Of a stretch of DNA of 64,000 nt, positions 1 to 8,900 are shown in pieces. The DNA is from Azoarcus olearius (GTDB lineage Bacteria; Pseudomonadota; Gammaproteobacteria; Burkholderiales; Rhodocyclaceae). The stretch is from positions 3,658,001-3,722,000 of the forward strand of contig NZ_CP016210.1 of assembly GCF_001682385.1 (NCBI RefSeq), in the 5' to 3' direction. Made by a program: the position numbers and the translations under genes. Numbering within the stretch: the stretch's first letter is position 1; each line of letters opens with the position of its first letter. The notes under the pieces were generated by a model, which worked only from the letters and a program-made list of their open reading frames with translations, was not told the DNA's origin and did not search any database.

Positions 1-489
1 ATACCCTATTTCCCGGGAGAAACGCCGCTGGACCTGGCGCCCATTGGAGACAACTTGGGCGCGATCGTCGCCGCAGCGAGGCAACAGCTTCCGGAAGCTG
101 AGATCGTGATCGAACTCGGCCGTTACCTTGTGGGCGAGGCCGGCATCTACGTGGCGCGCGTCGTCGACAAGAAGGTTTCCCGCGGCCAGATCTACCTGGT
201 GACCGACGGCGGCCTGCACCATCACCTGTCGGCGTCGGGGAATTTCGGCCAAGTCATTCGCAAGAACTACCCAGCGGCGATTGGCAACCGCATCGAGGGC
301 TCCATGCGGGAAACCGTGTCGGTCGTCGGGCCGCTGTGCACGCCACTGGACCTGCTCGCAGACAAGATGTCACTGCCCGCCGCGGCGCCCGGCGATCTGG
401 TCGTGGTCTATCAGTCGGGTGCCTACGGCGCCTCGGCCAGTCCGCAACGCTTTCTCGGCCACCCCGCCGTGGCCGAGGTGCTCGTCTAA
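1..489 (+). CDS. PLP-dependent decarboxylase, exosortase-A associated (3' part only)
   Basis: The reading frame is open from the first base of the window, so the N-terminal PLP barrel lies outside and only the last 162 residues are seen. They match the C-terminal sheet domain of fold-III decarboxylases of the diaminopimelate/ornithine type: GPLCTPLD carries the Cys that in this fold reaches into the partner subunit's active site, and SGAYGASAS corresponds to the usual AGAYG segment. Decarboxylases of this kind are a recognised companion of exosortase-A loci (TIGR03099-like), normally next to an AMP-forming acyl-CoA ligase that would lie upstream of the window. The gene converges on the ACP/hydrolase operon, 20 bases away. 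The substrate is unknown; lysine, ornithine or diaminopimelate are only possible relatives. Confidence 0.85.
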   Translation: MPYFPGETPLDLAPIGDNLGAIVAAARQQLPEAEIVIELGRYLVGEAGIYVARVVDKKVSRGQIYLVTDGGLHHHLSASGNFGQVIRKNYPAAIGNRIEGSMRETVSVVGPLCTPLDLLADKMSLPAAAPGDLVVVYQSGAYGASASPQRFLGHPAVAEVLV

Positions 490-490
490 C

Positions 491-508
491 CGCCGGGTCG
501 AGCCGGCG
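491..508. terminator. Small hairpin between convergent stop codons
   Basis: Perfect 6-bp inverted repeat CGCCGG / CCGGCG with a 6-base loop fills the gap between the decarboxylase stop (489) and the TPR-gene stop (510). No T-run follows on either strand, so it is at best a weak bidirectional terminator. Confidence 0.3.
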
Positions 509-509
509 T

Positions 510-1259
510 CTATTCCTTGCCCGCCTCGGCGCTGGCCGGCGCAGCCGCCGGCTCGGCGTCGACCGCCGGCGACGCGGGCTCCGTCGTATTCGCGCCCCCA
601 GCTGCCGGCCCGGCAGTTGACGGCTTGACCGACGGCTCGGCCCATTTCCCGGCGCGCTTCAATTTGTCGCGCAAGCCGGGCAACGGAAACCCCGCCGCAT
701 ACGCCCGGTGCGCGCTGTCGAGCGCCTTGTCGTACTCACGCATATCGAAGTACGCGAGGCCGAGGTTGTAATTGACGTTCGCGTTGTCCTGGTCCAACTC
801 TCGCGCGGCTTCAAGCTTCTGAATGGCCTCCTTGCCCCGTCCAGCCTTGAACAGGTACATGCCGAACAGCACCTTCACCATTGCATCGTCCGGCCGAAAT
901 GTTTCCCCGCGGATGAGATAGCACTCGACCGAGAACTGCATCCCCGGCGGCACTGTTTGCTTGGTACGAGCGCCATACTTGACGGTAGCGGCGAGTGCGC
1001 GGTGATGGTTGGGGGAGGCTCGCAGGGTGTAGTCCAAATCACCACCGACGTTGCTAAGCGCTTGCTCCTGTGTTGCTCCGAAATGGAATTTCTCAACGAT
1101 TCCTAGTTTGTGGTGATGGGTACGATAGTCAAAAGGGCCGTACGCGTTCTCGAGCGCACCGCAGCCCATGGTCGCCATCGCGTTATCCGCGATTGCCGCT
1201 GCCGGCGCCAAACACAGCCCCACCGCAAGAAACGTAACGCGCACAAATCCCGGATTCAT
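510..1259 (-). CDS. Exported TPR protein of the exosortase-A acyl module
   Basis: 249-residue protein. I chose the ATG at 1259 because it overlaps the stop of the upstream hydrolase (ATGA) and opens directly into a signal peptide (MNPGFVRV, then a hydrophobic stretch ending AAAIA at about residue 23). Residues about 120-200 contain tetratricopeptide-like helices (GMYLFKAGRGKEAIQKLE; NYNLGLAYFDMREYDKAL), and the last 45 residues are an Ala/Pro-rich tail of low complexity. It is the last gene of the ACP-hydrolase-hydrolase-TPR operon. It probably acts as a periplasmic scaffold; no enzymatic motif is seen, and the role is inferred only from position. Confidence 0.75.
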   Translation of the reverse strand: MNPGFVRVTFLAVGLCLAPAAAIADNAMATMGCGALENAYGPFDYRTHHHKLGIVEKFHFGATQEQALSNVGGDLDYTLRASPNHHRALAATVKYGARTKQTVPPGMQFSVECYLIRGETFRPDDAMVKVLFGMYLFKAGRGKEAIQKLEAARELDQDNANVNYNLGLAYFDMREYDKALDSAHRAYAAGFPLPGLRDKLKRAGKWAEPSVKPSTAGPAAGGANTTEPASPAVDAEPAAAPASAEAGKE

Positions 1260-2113
1260 CGAGCCCCCTCCCTGCCCATACTTTCCACCCATTCGGCGGT
1301 TACTCGCGCCACCTCCGCCCGCCATGCGGCTGTCGAGAAGGTGTGGTCGGCCTCATCAAGCCGGACTGCATCCCGGATGGCCTCCAGCGCCGCCCAAGGC
1401 TTTCCCGCCGCTACCTGTTCGAACTCCCTCGCCACATAATCACGCCCGCTGAGAACGACCCGGTAGGGCTTCCCCGCGCTCGCCAAACCCGAGGCCATCC
1501 GCGCGGGGAGGCTCTGTACCGGGTCTTGGCCCGCGCCCTGCCGGGCGGCGCCAGCCTTTCGTGCGGTGCCCAACAAGCCCCCCAAAGCCTTGCCCACCAA
1601 GACGCCTCCGCCCAACAGCTTTTTCCAGAAGGCCGGGTCGCGCAGGCGCTGCCAGTAATAGTGAGTCAGGTAGGTCCGGGCTTCCGTAGCGGCGGTTCTC
1701 ACCCACGGGTTCAGCAGCATTGTGCCGAGCACGCGATCGTCTTGCCGGGCGTAGAAACATGACGCGCTCGCGCCGTCGCACAAGCCCCATAGCACCACAC
1801 CCCGCAGGCCGGGTATGCGTTCCATCATGGTGTCGACAGCACAGCGGATATCATCCTGAACCTGCTCGAAATCACGCTGTTCGCCGGTCGCGTCGCCCAT
1901 GCCACGATAGTCGAAGCGCATGCAGGGGATGCCGTTCGCGGCCAGATGGCGCGCCAGCAGCACGAACTGGCGATGGCTGCCGACGCGGTACTGCGGCCCT
2001 CCCACCACGACGAGCACGCCCACTTCGCCCCCCTCCCGCTCGGGAAGGCTGAGAACGCCGACGAGTTCATCCCCGCCGCACTCGAACAACAGCGCCAATT
2101 CGCGGAACGTCAT
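1256..2113 (-). CDS. Alpha/beta hydrolase, exosortase-A system hydrolase 1 type
   Basis: 285 residues with an alpha/beta-hydrolase fold: an oxyanion-type GGPQYRVGSHRQ loop after the first strands, RFDYRGMGDATG, then the nucleophile elbow WGLCDGAS. The nucleophile position is Cys112 instead of Ser, as in dienelactone hydrolases; Asp225 (SGRDYVA) and His257 (EADHTFS) can complete a triad. It resembles the family named hydrolase 1 of exosortase-A systems (TIGR03100-like). Its ATG overlaps the stop of hydrolase 2 and its stop overlaps the TPR gene start, so the three are translationally coupled. A thioesterase or acyl-transfer role with the neighbouring ACP is likely but unproven. Confidence 0.85.
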   Translation of the reverse strand: MTFRELALLFECGGDELVGVLSLPEREGGEVGVLVVVGGPQYRVGSHRQFVLLARHLAANGIPCMRFDYRGMGDATGEQRDFEQVQDDIRCAVDTMMERIPGLRGVVLWGLCDGASASCFYARQDDRVLGTMLLNPWVRTAATEARTYLTHYYWQRLRDPAFWKKLLGGGVLVGKALGGLLGTARKAGAARQGAGQDPVQSLPARMASGLASAGKPYRVVLSGRDYVAREFEQVAAGKPWAALEAIRDAVRLDEADHTFSTAAWRAEVARVTAEWVESMGREGAR

Positions 2114-2946
2114 GATCGCAAGCGCTCCAAAGCCGCGAGCGACGCTTCGATCACGCCCGGAACGGTTTCGATTTCCTGCGTGTTCCAGAACGCCGGGCCG
2201 GAGTGCGCCTGCATGCCGACACGGATGCCTTCTTCGCGCCAGCGCTCCCCGAGGACCGCCACGGCAGGAGAAACGCTCCCGCCTTCCGCACCGACCTCCA
2301 CAATCTCCACGCTTGGCGTGCCCCCGGACGGCAGACGCAGCATCGCCGCCTCCATGCCGCTCGCCAGCGCCGCCCGGACCGCATACCCCGCCACCTCTAC
2401 GGTCTCCCCCGCCTGCAGGGCCGCTTTCACGCGGGTCATGGCGGTCTTCGCATCACTCTCCGCCAGCATCTCGCTGGCTGCCTTGAGCCGCAGGAACTGT
2501 GTGAGGTGCTGCTTGCCGTTGGTTACCGGCTGCCACAGCAGCAACCGCGCGCCAGGTTCCGTAGCGAGATGATCGGCGATGAGCAGGCTGCCGGCTCGAA
2601 GGCCCCAGAGCACGAGCGGGAGGTCACGCCCCTGCATCTGCAGCCAGTCGCTCAGCCAGCCCCGCCCGAGTCCGACATCCCCGACCCAGGTCGCCCAATC
2701 CGCCTCGCCGAACTCGCCCGCGCTATCCCCGCATCCATAGCAGTCCAGCTGGAGCACCATCCAGCCCGCCGACGCGAATGCGCGCGCCGCCAGGGCCACC
2801 ATGCGCCGCGACTTGTTCAGTTCCTCGGCGAACGGCCCGACGAACAGCACCGCCCCTTTGGGCGGCCCGACGGGATGCGTCGCTAGACAAAAACGGCCAC
2901 CGCCCTGTGCTTCGAGGAAGAACGCCTCGCGAGCGGGCCTGTGCAT
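2110..2946 (-). CDS. Alpha/beta hydrolase-like protein, exosortase-A system hydrolase 2 type
   Basis: 278 residues. The fold is recognisable (VLFVGPFAEELNKSRRM, LQLDCYGCGDSAGEFG), matching the family called hydrolase 2 of exosortase-A systems (TIGR03101-like). The nucleophile elbow reads WGLRAGS, so the expected Ser/Cys is Arg117; the protein may have lost classical hydrolase catalysis or use another residue. It starts 6 bases after the ACP stop and overlaps hydrolase 1 by ATGA. The paired arrangement (one Cys enzyme, one apparently without a nucleophile) suggests a heteromeric or acyl-binding partner; this is inference. Confidence 0.85.
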   Translation of the reverse strand: MHRPAREAFFLEAQGGGRFCLATHPVGPPKGAVLFVGPFAEELNKSRRMVALAARAFASAGWMVLQLDCYGCGDSAGEFGEADWATWVGDVGLGRGWLSDWLQMQGRDLPLVLWGLRAGSLLIADHLATEPGARLLLWQPVTNGKQHLTQFLRLKAASEMLAESDAKTAMTRVKAALQAGETVEVAGYAVRAALASGMEAAMLRLPSGGTPSVEIVEVGAEGGSVSPAVAVLGERWREEGIRVGMQAHSGPAFWNTQEIETVPGVIEASLAALERLRS

Positions 2947-2952
2947 GGTCGC

Positions 2953-3237
2953 TCAGCCGAGCTTGGCCGCAACGAATTCAACCAGGGAGCCGACGGTGGC
3001 AAAGGCGGAGCCGTCGATTTCGTCATCTTCGACGATGAAGCCGAACCGTTCTTCGAGCATGTTGATTACCCCGACCACTGCCATCGAATCCAGCTCGGGC
3101 ACAGCCCCCAGCAGCGGCGTTTCGTCATCGAATCCGGACACGCGGCCGCCCAGGCTCAGCACCTCGTCGAGGATTGCCAACACTTCCTTCTTGATATCCA
3201 ACTCTTTGCTCCCGCTATATCTTGCCGCTGTTTCCAT
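2953..3237 (-). CDS. Acyl carrier protein
   Basis: 94 residues, acidic, one four-helix carrier domain. Ser51 in ELDSMAV is the phosphopantetheine attachment site (DSM/DSL motif). First gene of a four-gene operon with two hydrolases and a TPR protein; a decarboxylase of the same system converges from the left. It presumably carries an acyl or aminoacyl group destined for the polysaccharide or a cell-surface product, rather than serving fatty-acid synthesis. The ATG at 3237 lies about 30 bases from a TATAAT hexamer. Confidence 0.9.
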   Translation of the reverse strand: METAARYSGSKELDIKKEVLAILDEVLSLGGRVSGFDDETPLLGAVPELDSMAVVGVINMLEERFGFIVEDDEIDGSAFATVGSLVEFVAAKLG

Positions 3238-3272
3238 GACGGAATCGTCGATGCCGTCTGAATCGGGTTGCT

Positions 3273-3278
3273 ATTATA
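3273..3278 (-). promoter_or_regulatory. Candidate -10 box (TATAAT) for the ACP operon
   Basis: Reading on the - strand, a perfect TATAAT stands about 35 bases upstream of the ACP start. No convincing -35 hexamer is seen at 17 bases, so the promoter may rely on an activator. Confidence 0.45.
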
Positions 3279-3361
3279 GGCGCCGATTCGGGCCGGACCA
3301 TGACTGAGTTGGTCGGCCACCCCCGACAACGTCATCCCCTCGCGCGGCAGTCCCGTATCCG

Positions 3362-4597
3362 ATGAAACGCATCCTGATGATCGCCTACCACTTCCCGCCT
3401 GTTCAAGGCAGCAGCGGCGTGCAGCGCACCCTGCGCTTCGCCCGCTACCTGCCGGAGTTCGGATGGGAGCCGATCATCCTTACCGCGCACACGCGCGCGT
3501 ACGAGAACACCACGCCGGACCAGCTTGCCGACGTCCCGGCGGGCACCGTCGTGGTCCGTGCCCCGGCCTGGGATACCGCGCGCCACCTGGCGATCGGTGG
3601 GCGCTATCCGGGCTTTCTCGCGCGGCCGGATCGCTGGCTGACGTGGTGGCTTGGTGCCGTGCCGGCCGGGCTGGGACTCATCCGCAAGTACGCGCCCGCG
3701 GCGATCTGGTCCACCTACCCCATTGCAACCGCGCACAGCATCGCCGCTACCCTGCACGCCCGCAGCGGCCTGCCCTGGATTGCCGACTTCCGCGACCCCA
3801 TGGCGCAGGACGACTATCCGGAAGACCCGGCAACCTGGGAAAGCTTCGCCCGCATAGAGCGCCGCGCCATCGAGCAGGCGTCGCTCAGCGTATTCACCAC
3901 GCCCTCCGCGCTCGAGCTGTATCGCGAACGCTACCCGCGCCGGACCGACAGCCTTGCGCTGCTGGAGAACGGGTACGACGAAGAAACCTTCACCAACGCC
4001 GCCGCCGGCGAGCCGCTTCATCCGGGCAAACTCACGCTGCTGCACAGCGGCATCGTCTATCCAAGCGAACGGGATCCCACGCACCTCATCGCCGCGCTCG
4101 CCCGGCTGAAGGCCTCCGCCCCGGCCATCTACGGCCGCCTCCGTATCCGCTTCCGCGCACCCGTGCATGCCGATCTGCTGCATGCGCTGGCGCAGCGCCA
4201 CGGTGTGGATGACGTCATCGAAACCTGCCCTTCGATCGACTATCGCGATGCACTGGCCGAGATGATGCGGGCGGATGGCCTGCTCGTGCTGCAGGCCGCC
4301 AACTGCAACGCCCAGATTCCCGCCAAGCTGTACGAATATTTCCGCGCCGGACGCCCCATCCTCGCCCTCACGGACCCGGCCGGGGATACTGCCGTTACCT
4401 GCCGCAGCGCGGGAATCAGCGCGATTGCCCGCCTCGACGACGAAGCCGCGATCGTAGGCTGCCTGGAACGCTTCTGCACTGACCCGGCCGCCGGCACGCT
4501 TGCCACTGCCGCCGCCATCGCGGGAGCATCCCGGCGAGGCCGCACGGCCGAACTTGCCCGCATGCTGGATGCAACGGTGTTAAGGGCCGCTGCCTGA
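3362..4597 (+). CDS. Glycosyltransferase, GT4 type
   Basis: 411 residues. The N-terminus MKRILMIAYHFPP followed by GSSGVQRTLRFARYLPE is the glycine-rich donor-side start of GT-B glycosyltransferases; the C-terminal half has LLVLQAANCNAQIPAKLYEY and RAGRPILAL, the nucleotide-sugar binding part. No signal peptide; cytosolic or membrane-peripheral. First gene of the + strand run, divergent from the ACP operon with 124 bases between; the GNAT gene follows after 2 bases. Sugar specificity cannot be read from the sequence. Confidence 0.88.
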   Translation: MKRILMIAYHFPPVQGSSGVQRTLRFARYLPEFGWEPIILTAHTRAYENTTPDQLADVPAGTVVVRAPAWDTARHLAIGGRYPGFLARPDRWLTWWLGAVPAGLGLIRKYAPAAIWSTYPIATAHSIAATLHARSGLPWIADFRDPMAQDDYPEDPATWESFARIERRAIEQASLSVFTTPSALELYRERYPRRTDSLALLENGYDEETFTNAAAGEPLHPGKLTLLHSGIVYPSERDPTHLIAALARLKASAPAIYGRLRIRFRAPVHADLLHALAQRHGVDDVIETCPSIDYRDALAEMMRADGLLVLQAANCNAQIPAKLYEYFRAGRPILALTDPAGDTAVTCRSAGISAIARLDDEAAIVGCLERFCTDPAAGTLATAAAIAGASRRGRTAELARMLDATVLRAAA

Positions 4598-4599
4598 TC

Positions 4600-5286
4600 A
4601 TGCTGCAGCCGCTCAAGCAAGCCGTGGCCGAACTCGGGTACATCAACGCGGCGTTCTACCTTGCGGGGCGCCTGCTGCAGCGCGTGAGCGCCGGCAGGGC
4701 GTGCATCATCCGCTATCAGTTCTTCGCCCAGCCGGTACCGGAACAACCCGCCACCTCGCGCCCTTCCGCCAAGTCGCAGATCAGGAGGGTTGCACCGGAC
4801 GACCCCGTGGTTTCCCGTTTTCCGCGCCCGCCCGCCGTCATCGCACGCCGTTTTGCCGACGGCGCAACCTGCTTCGTGGCGGAGAACGACGGCCGCTTTG
4901 CCGGCTTCCTGTGGCTGGCGCGTGACGCCTACGAGGAAGACGAGGTCCGGTGCCGCTACGAACTGAGTCCGCCCGAGCGCTGCGCCTGGGACTACGACGT
5001 GTATGTCGAACCCGAATTCCGGATCGGCCGCACCTTCTCCCGGCTATGGGAGGCGGCAAACATCCATCTCGCGGCGCGCGGCGTGCGCTGGAGCCTGTCG
5101 CGCATCTCCGCTTTCAATCCGGGCTCTCTCGCCGCCCACCGCCGTCTCGGCATCCGCTATCTGAGTACGGCCACCTTCATCGTGCTGGGCCCGGTGCAGA
5201 TTTCGGTGTTGGGCGCCGCGCCTTTCCTCCATGTGGGGATGAAGCGGCGCCCCCGCCTCGTCCTGGAAGCACCCGCGGCGCGCTAG
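4600..5286 (+). CDS. GNAT-family N-acetyltransferase
   Basis: 228 residues. FRIGRTFSRLWEAANIHLAA and SAFNPGSLAAHRRLGIR are the acetyl-CoA binding and C-terminal GNAT motifs; CFVAENDGRFAGFLWLA is the preceding core strand pair. It starts two bases after the glycosyltransferase stop, so the two are co-translated. It probably acylates an amino sugar or an amine of the polymer. GNAT genes recur in exosortase-A clusters, but the substrate is unknown. Confidence 0.82.
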   Translation: MLQPLKQAVAELGYINAAFYLAGRLLQRVSAGRACIIRYQFFAQPVPEQPATSRPSAKSQIRRVAPDDPVVSRFPRPPAVIARRFADGATCFVAENDGRFAGFLWLARDAYEEDEVRCRYELSPPERCAWDYDVYVEPEFRIGRTFSRLWEAANIHLAARGVRWSLSRISAFNPGSLAAHRRLGIRYLSTATFIVLGPVQISVLGAAPFLHVGMKRRPRLVLEAPAAR

Positions 5287-5372
5287 GTTCCCAATGGCAT
5301 TTTGTTGCAAATTCTGAAATGCGCTTGAAGTAGACTTTTCGCTCCCGTCCCCCTGCTCAGGAGCTGCCTCTC

Positions 5373-7394
5373 ATGTCTACGCCGCAGCTCCATGCGCTCC
5401 CCTACCGGCCAGAGGTGGACGGACTGCGCGCGCTCGCAGTCGTCCCGGTCATCCTCTTCCATGCCGGGCTCGAGTCCTTTTCGGGCGGTTTCGTCGGAGT
5501 CGACGTCTTCTTCGTGATCAGCGGCTACCTGATCACCTCCATCATCCTCTCGGATCACGCGCGGCACGGCTTTAGCCTGGTCAGGTTCTACGAGCGCAGA
5601 GCGCGCCGCATCCTGCCCGCCCTGTTTGCCGTCATCGCCTGCTGCCTGCCATTCGCGTGGCGCTGGATGACGCCGGACGAACTTGCCGCGTTCGGCAAGA
5701 GCATCGTGGCGGTCACGCTCTTCAGTTCGAACATCCTGTTCTGGCGCAGCAGCGGCTACTTCGACTCCGCGACGGAGGAGAAGCCCCTCCTGCACACCTG
5801 GAGCCTCGGCGTCGAAGAACAGTACTACGTGCTGTTTCCACTGCTGCTGATGCTCACTTGGCGATTCGGCAAGCGGCGCCAGGCGTGGATGCTGGCCGGC
5901 ATCGGCATCGCTTCGCTGGCGCTGTGCGAATGGGGTTCGCGCATCGCGCCAGACGCCACCTTCTACCTTGCACCAACCCGTGCTTGGGAACTGCTCATCG
6001 GTTCAGTACTGGCGTTCGCGTCTTCCGACCGGCCGCTTCACGATCGCGTGACGTCAAGCTCATCCGCCGTGCTCGCCACCCTTGGTGCGCTGATGATTCT
6101 GGCTGCAGTATTCACCTACGACGAGCATGTCCGCTTTCCGAGCGCTTATGCGCTTGTTCCCACGCTGGGAACCGCCCTCGTGCTGGCGTTCGCGCACAAG
6201 AGCAACCGGGTGGGTCGGCTCCTCTCCAGCCGCGGCGTGGTGATGATCGGACTGCTGTCATACAGCGCCTATCTGTGGCATCAACCACTGTTCGCATTTG
6301 CTCGTTTGCGAAGCGCCGAACGGCCCTCGGTAACGGTCTTCCTGCTGCTGAGCATCGTCGTCTTCGCGCTTGCCTACGTCACCTGGCGGTACGTCGAAGC
6401 CCCCTTCCGCAACCGCCGGCGCATCGCCCGTGGCCCCGTCTTCGCATTGTCGCTGGTCGGCACTGCGGCATTCTTCCTGGTCGGCCTCACCGGCCCGCTC
6501 AGCGCCGGCTTCCCCTCACGCCTGGATGCCGAGCACCAAGCGCTTCTCGCCACCGCCACACCCAGCCCCAAGCGCGACGAATGCCATGCCAAAGGCGAGG
6601 ACTACCTGCCCCCATCCCGCGCCTGCACGTATTTCAACGCCAACGTCACCTGGGCGGTGTTTGGCGACAGCCACACGGTGGAACCGGCCTATGCGCTGGC
6701 GGAATACTTGGCGCCCCGGGGGCAAGGCGCGCTTCACCTGAGCTTTTCGGGTTGCGGTCCCTCCATCCTTTACCAGAGCCGGACCCCCGGTTGCAGCAGC
6801 TGGCAGCGCGAAGCGTTGCAGCACATCGAGAACGCCCCGCATATCCGCAACGTGTTGCTCGGCTTCCGGTACAGCGCGGCGTTCTTCGGAGACCACGCCA
6901 ATGCATATCCACAATTACCCGACAGAATCCCCCAGATCCAGGGCCTGGACGCCCTTCGATCCAGAGAACTGATCTGGCAGAGCTTCACCACCATAGTCGA
7001 CCGGTTGCAGAAAGCCGGCAAACGAGTGTTCGTCCTTGGCCCGATTCCAGAGCTACCCCGACCCGTCCAGCAAAACATCGTGGCAGGCCAATTCAAGGAT
7101 GACCCTTCGTATGCAACGGGCACCCCGCGTACCTACTTCGACGCACGCAACCGCTATGCTCTTGCGCTCCTGGAAGCCCTTCCCTGGGGCGATCGCCTCA
7201 TTCGCATCGACCCGGTGACCGCGCTCTGCGACAACGACCGTTGCCGCGCTGTCATCGATCATGAAGCGATGTACTTCGACGATGACCACCTCAGCGTAGC
7301 GGGCGCCCGCCGGGTCCTGAAGCCGCTCACCGCCTACCTGAACGAGGATGCACCCACTGCAGAACTGGCGCGAGCGGCAACTCACAACCAATAA
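5373..7394 (+). CDS. OafA-type acyltransferase with C-terminal SGNH domain
   Basis: 673 residues in two parts. Residues about 1-390 form the multi-pass acyltransferase-3 domain, beginning YRPEVDGLRALAV with the Arg19-x10-His30 pair of this family and FVGVDVFFVISGY. After a linker, residues about 425-660 form a periplasmic SGNH domain: GDSH with catalytic Ser433 and the distal Asp636-x-x-His639 (DDDHLS). Such fusions O-acetylate surface polysaccharides, the membrane part passing acyl groups across the membrane to the SGNH enzyme. AGGAG lies a few bases upstream of the ATG. It separates the conserved left genes from the lower-G+C cassette. Confidence 0.93.
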   Translation: MSTPQLHALPYRPEVDGLRALAVVPVILFHAGLESFSGGFVGVDVFFVISGYLITSIILSDHARHGFSLVRFYERRARRILPALFAVIACCLPFAWRWMTPDELAAFGKSIVAVTLFSSNILFWRSSGYFDSATEEKPLLHTWSLGVEEQYYVLFPLLLMLTWRFGKRRQAWMLAGIGIASLALCEWGSRIAPDATFYLAPTRAWELLIGSVLAFASSDRPLHDRVTSSSSAVLATLGALMILAAVFTYDEHVRFPSAYALVPTLGTALVLAFAHKSNRVGRLLSSRGVVMIGLLSYSAYLWHQPLFAFARLRSAERPSVTVFLLLSIVVFALAYVTWRYVEAPFRNRRRIARGPVFALSLVGTAAFFLVGLTGPLSAGFPSRLDAEHQALLATATPSPKRDECHAKGEDYLPPSRACTYFNANVTWAVFGDSHTVEPAYALAEYLAPRGQGALHLSFSGCGPSILYQSRTPGCSSWQREALQHIENAPHIRNVLLGFRYSAAFFGDHANAYPQLPDRIPQIQGLDALRSRELIWQSFTTIVDRLQKAGKRVFVLGPIPELPRPVQQNIVAGQFKDDPSYATGTPRTYFDARNRYALALLEALPWGDRLIRIDPVTALCDNDRCRAVIDHEAMYFDDDHLSVAGARRVLKPLTAYLNEDAPTAELARAATHNQ

Positions 7395-7426
7395 TAGGCG
7401 GGCCACAACCTTACGCCCTCCGCACC

Positions 7427-8899
7427 ATGGCCCTCCGCAGAGCACTCAGCATCAACGGCGCCACCCAGATCGCCACCTTTTTACTCAGTCTGGGCAGCGT
7501 AATCATCGTCTCCAGACTTCTGACTCCCGACGAGATCGGCATCTTCTCCGTCTCCGTCTCACTGATCGGCTTCGCGCACATCCTGCGCGACTTCGGAGTC
7601 GGACAGTACCTGATCCAGTCGCGTGATATCGATCTGCCTCGCATGCGGGCCGCGTTCACCGTAATGCTCCTGACGTCGTGGGCAATCGCACTCGGCATCT
7701 ATCTTGCGCGCGAACCGCTCGCAATTTTCTATGAGCGGAAGGGCGTGGCAGACGTACTTGGCCTGATCGCATTCAACTTCCTTCTCATCCCCTTTGGTGC
7801 CCCCATCATGTCGGTGCTGAACCGGGAAATGCGATTTGGCCGTGTCGCACTCGTCAATTTATCGAACAATGCCGTTCAACATCTCACAACGATCGCGTGC
7901 GCCTTCGGAGGCCTGGGCTACATGAGCCCGGCATGGGGATCTATCGCGGGAATGATGTCGAATGTGATCATCCTCAGCCTGATTCGACCCGAATTCGCAC
8001 TGTTGCGCCCGACGCTGACCGGACTGCGCAACGTCGTGTCATTTGGCTACAAATCCAGCATCAACTCACTCCTCTCGGAATTCTCCAGCAACGCACCGGA
8101 ATTGATTTTCGGACGCACGTTGGGATTTGCCGCGGTAGCTTACTTCAACCGCGCCATGTCGGTGCTGAACATCATAAATTCGCAGATCGCACGACTTATC
8201 AACAGTGCATACTTTCCCATACTCGCCTCCCGGATTCGAGCAGGGGAAAAACCTGCCGATCTATATGCGAAGTCAATCTCGCTGATCGTTGCCATAACCA
8301 TCCCGCTGCTCGGCTACCTCGCACTGATGGCCGCCCCCGTCATCGACTTGATGTTTGGTGCGCAATGGAAGCCCTCATCGCTCCTGGCTACCACACTGAG
8401 TTTCGGCGCCATGCTTGGCGCCCCGTTCGCATTGGTCAGCCCAATACTCATCGCCAACGGTCAGGTGGGCCATCTCCTTCGCCTTCAGACCGGCATTCAA
8501 ATTGTCCGAACCTCAACGTTGTTGCTATCGGTTTGGCTACCCCTTGACTACACCGTCTTCGCACTGGTCGCTGCATCGATCTTGTTCGCGTACCCCCAAG
8601 ACCTCTACGTCTTACGCAAGACGATCCAGCTCTCTCCGCGCGAGCTTTGGAAGCACGTGCGCCCCGCATACGGCATCGCCGCCCTCTCGTTGATCGGACC
8701 GGCCATCGTGTGCGCGGCCGATGAACTGGAGAAGTTGTCGCTTCCCAATCTAGCGATGATAAGTGTTACAGGTTTGCTCTTTGTCATGTCCTGGGTAGTT
8801 GCTATCTTCATAACCAGACATCCACTCCGTTACGAGATTGAAAGAACTCTCGCGATGATCAGGGGACGCTACACAAGGGCTCTAAGCGACCGTACGTAA
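7427..8899 (+). CDS. Wzx-like polysaccharide flippase
   Basis: 490 residues, highly hydrophobic with about 12-14 membrane helices. The start (SINGATQIATFLLSLGSVII, then VSRLLTPDEIGIFSVSVSL) is typical of the polysaccharide-transport/MOP superfamily that flips undecaprenyl-linked repeat units. The polymerase/ligase-like partner is likely the O-ligase family protein at 21650-22996. From here to about 17 kb the base composition drops by eye compared with the surrounding operons. The stop is followed directly by a long hairpin. Confidence 0.9.
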   Translation: MALRRALSINGATQIATFLLSLGSVIIVSRLLTPDEIGIFSVSVSLIGFAHILRDFGVGQYLIQSRDIDLPRMRAAFTVMLLTSWAIALGIYLAREPLAIFYERKGVADVLGLIAFNFLLIPFGAPIMSVLNREMRFGRVALVNLSNNAVQHLTTIACAFGGLGYMSPAWGSIAGMMSNVIILSLIRPEFALLRPTLTGLRNVVSFGYKSSINSLLSEFSSNAPELIFGRTLGFAAVAYFNRAMSVLNIINSQIARLINSAYFPILASRIRAGEKPADLYAKSISLIVAITIPLLGYLALMAAPVIDLMFGAQWKPSSLLATTLSFGAMLGAPFALVSPILIANGQVGHLLRLQTGIQIVRTSTLLLSVWLPLDYTVFALVAASILFAYPQDLYVLRKTIQLSPRELWKHVRPAYGIAALSLIGPAIVCAADELEKLSLPNLAMISVTGLLFVMSWVVAIFITRHPLRYEIERTLAMIRGRYTRALSDRT

Positions 8900-8900
8900 G

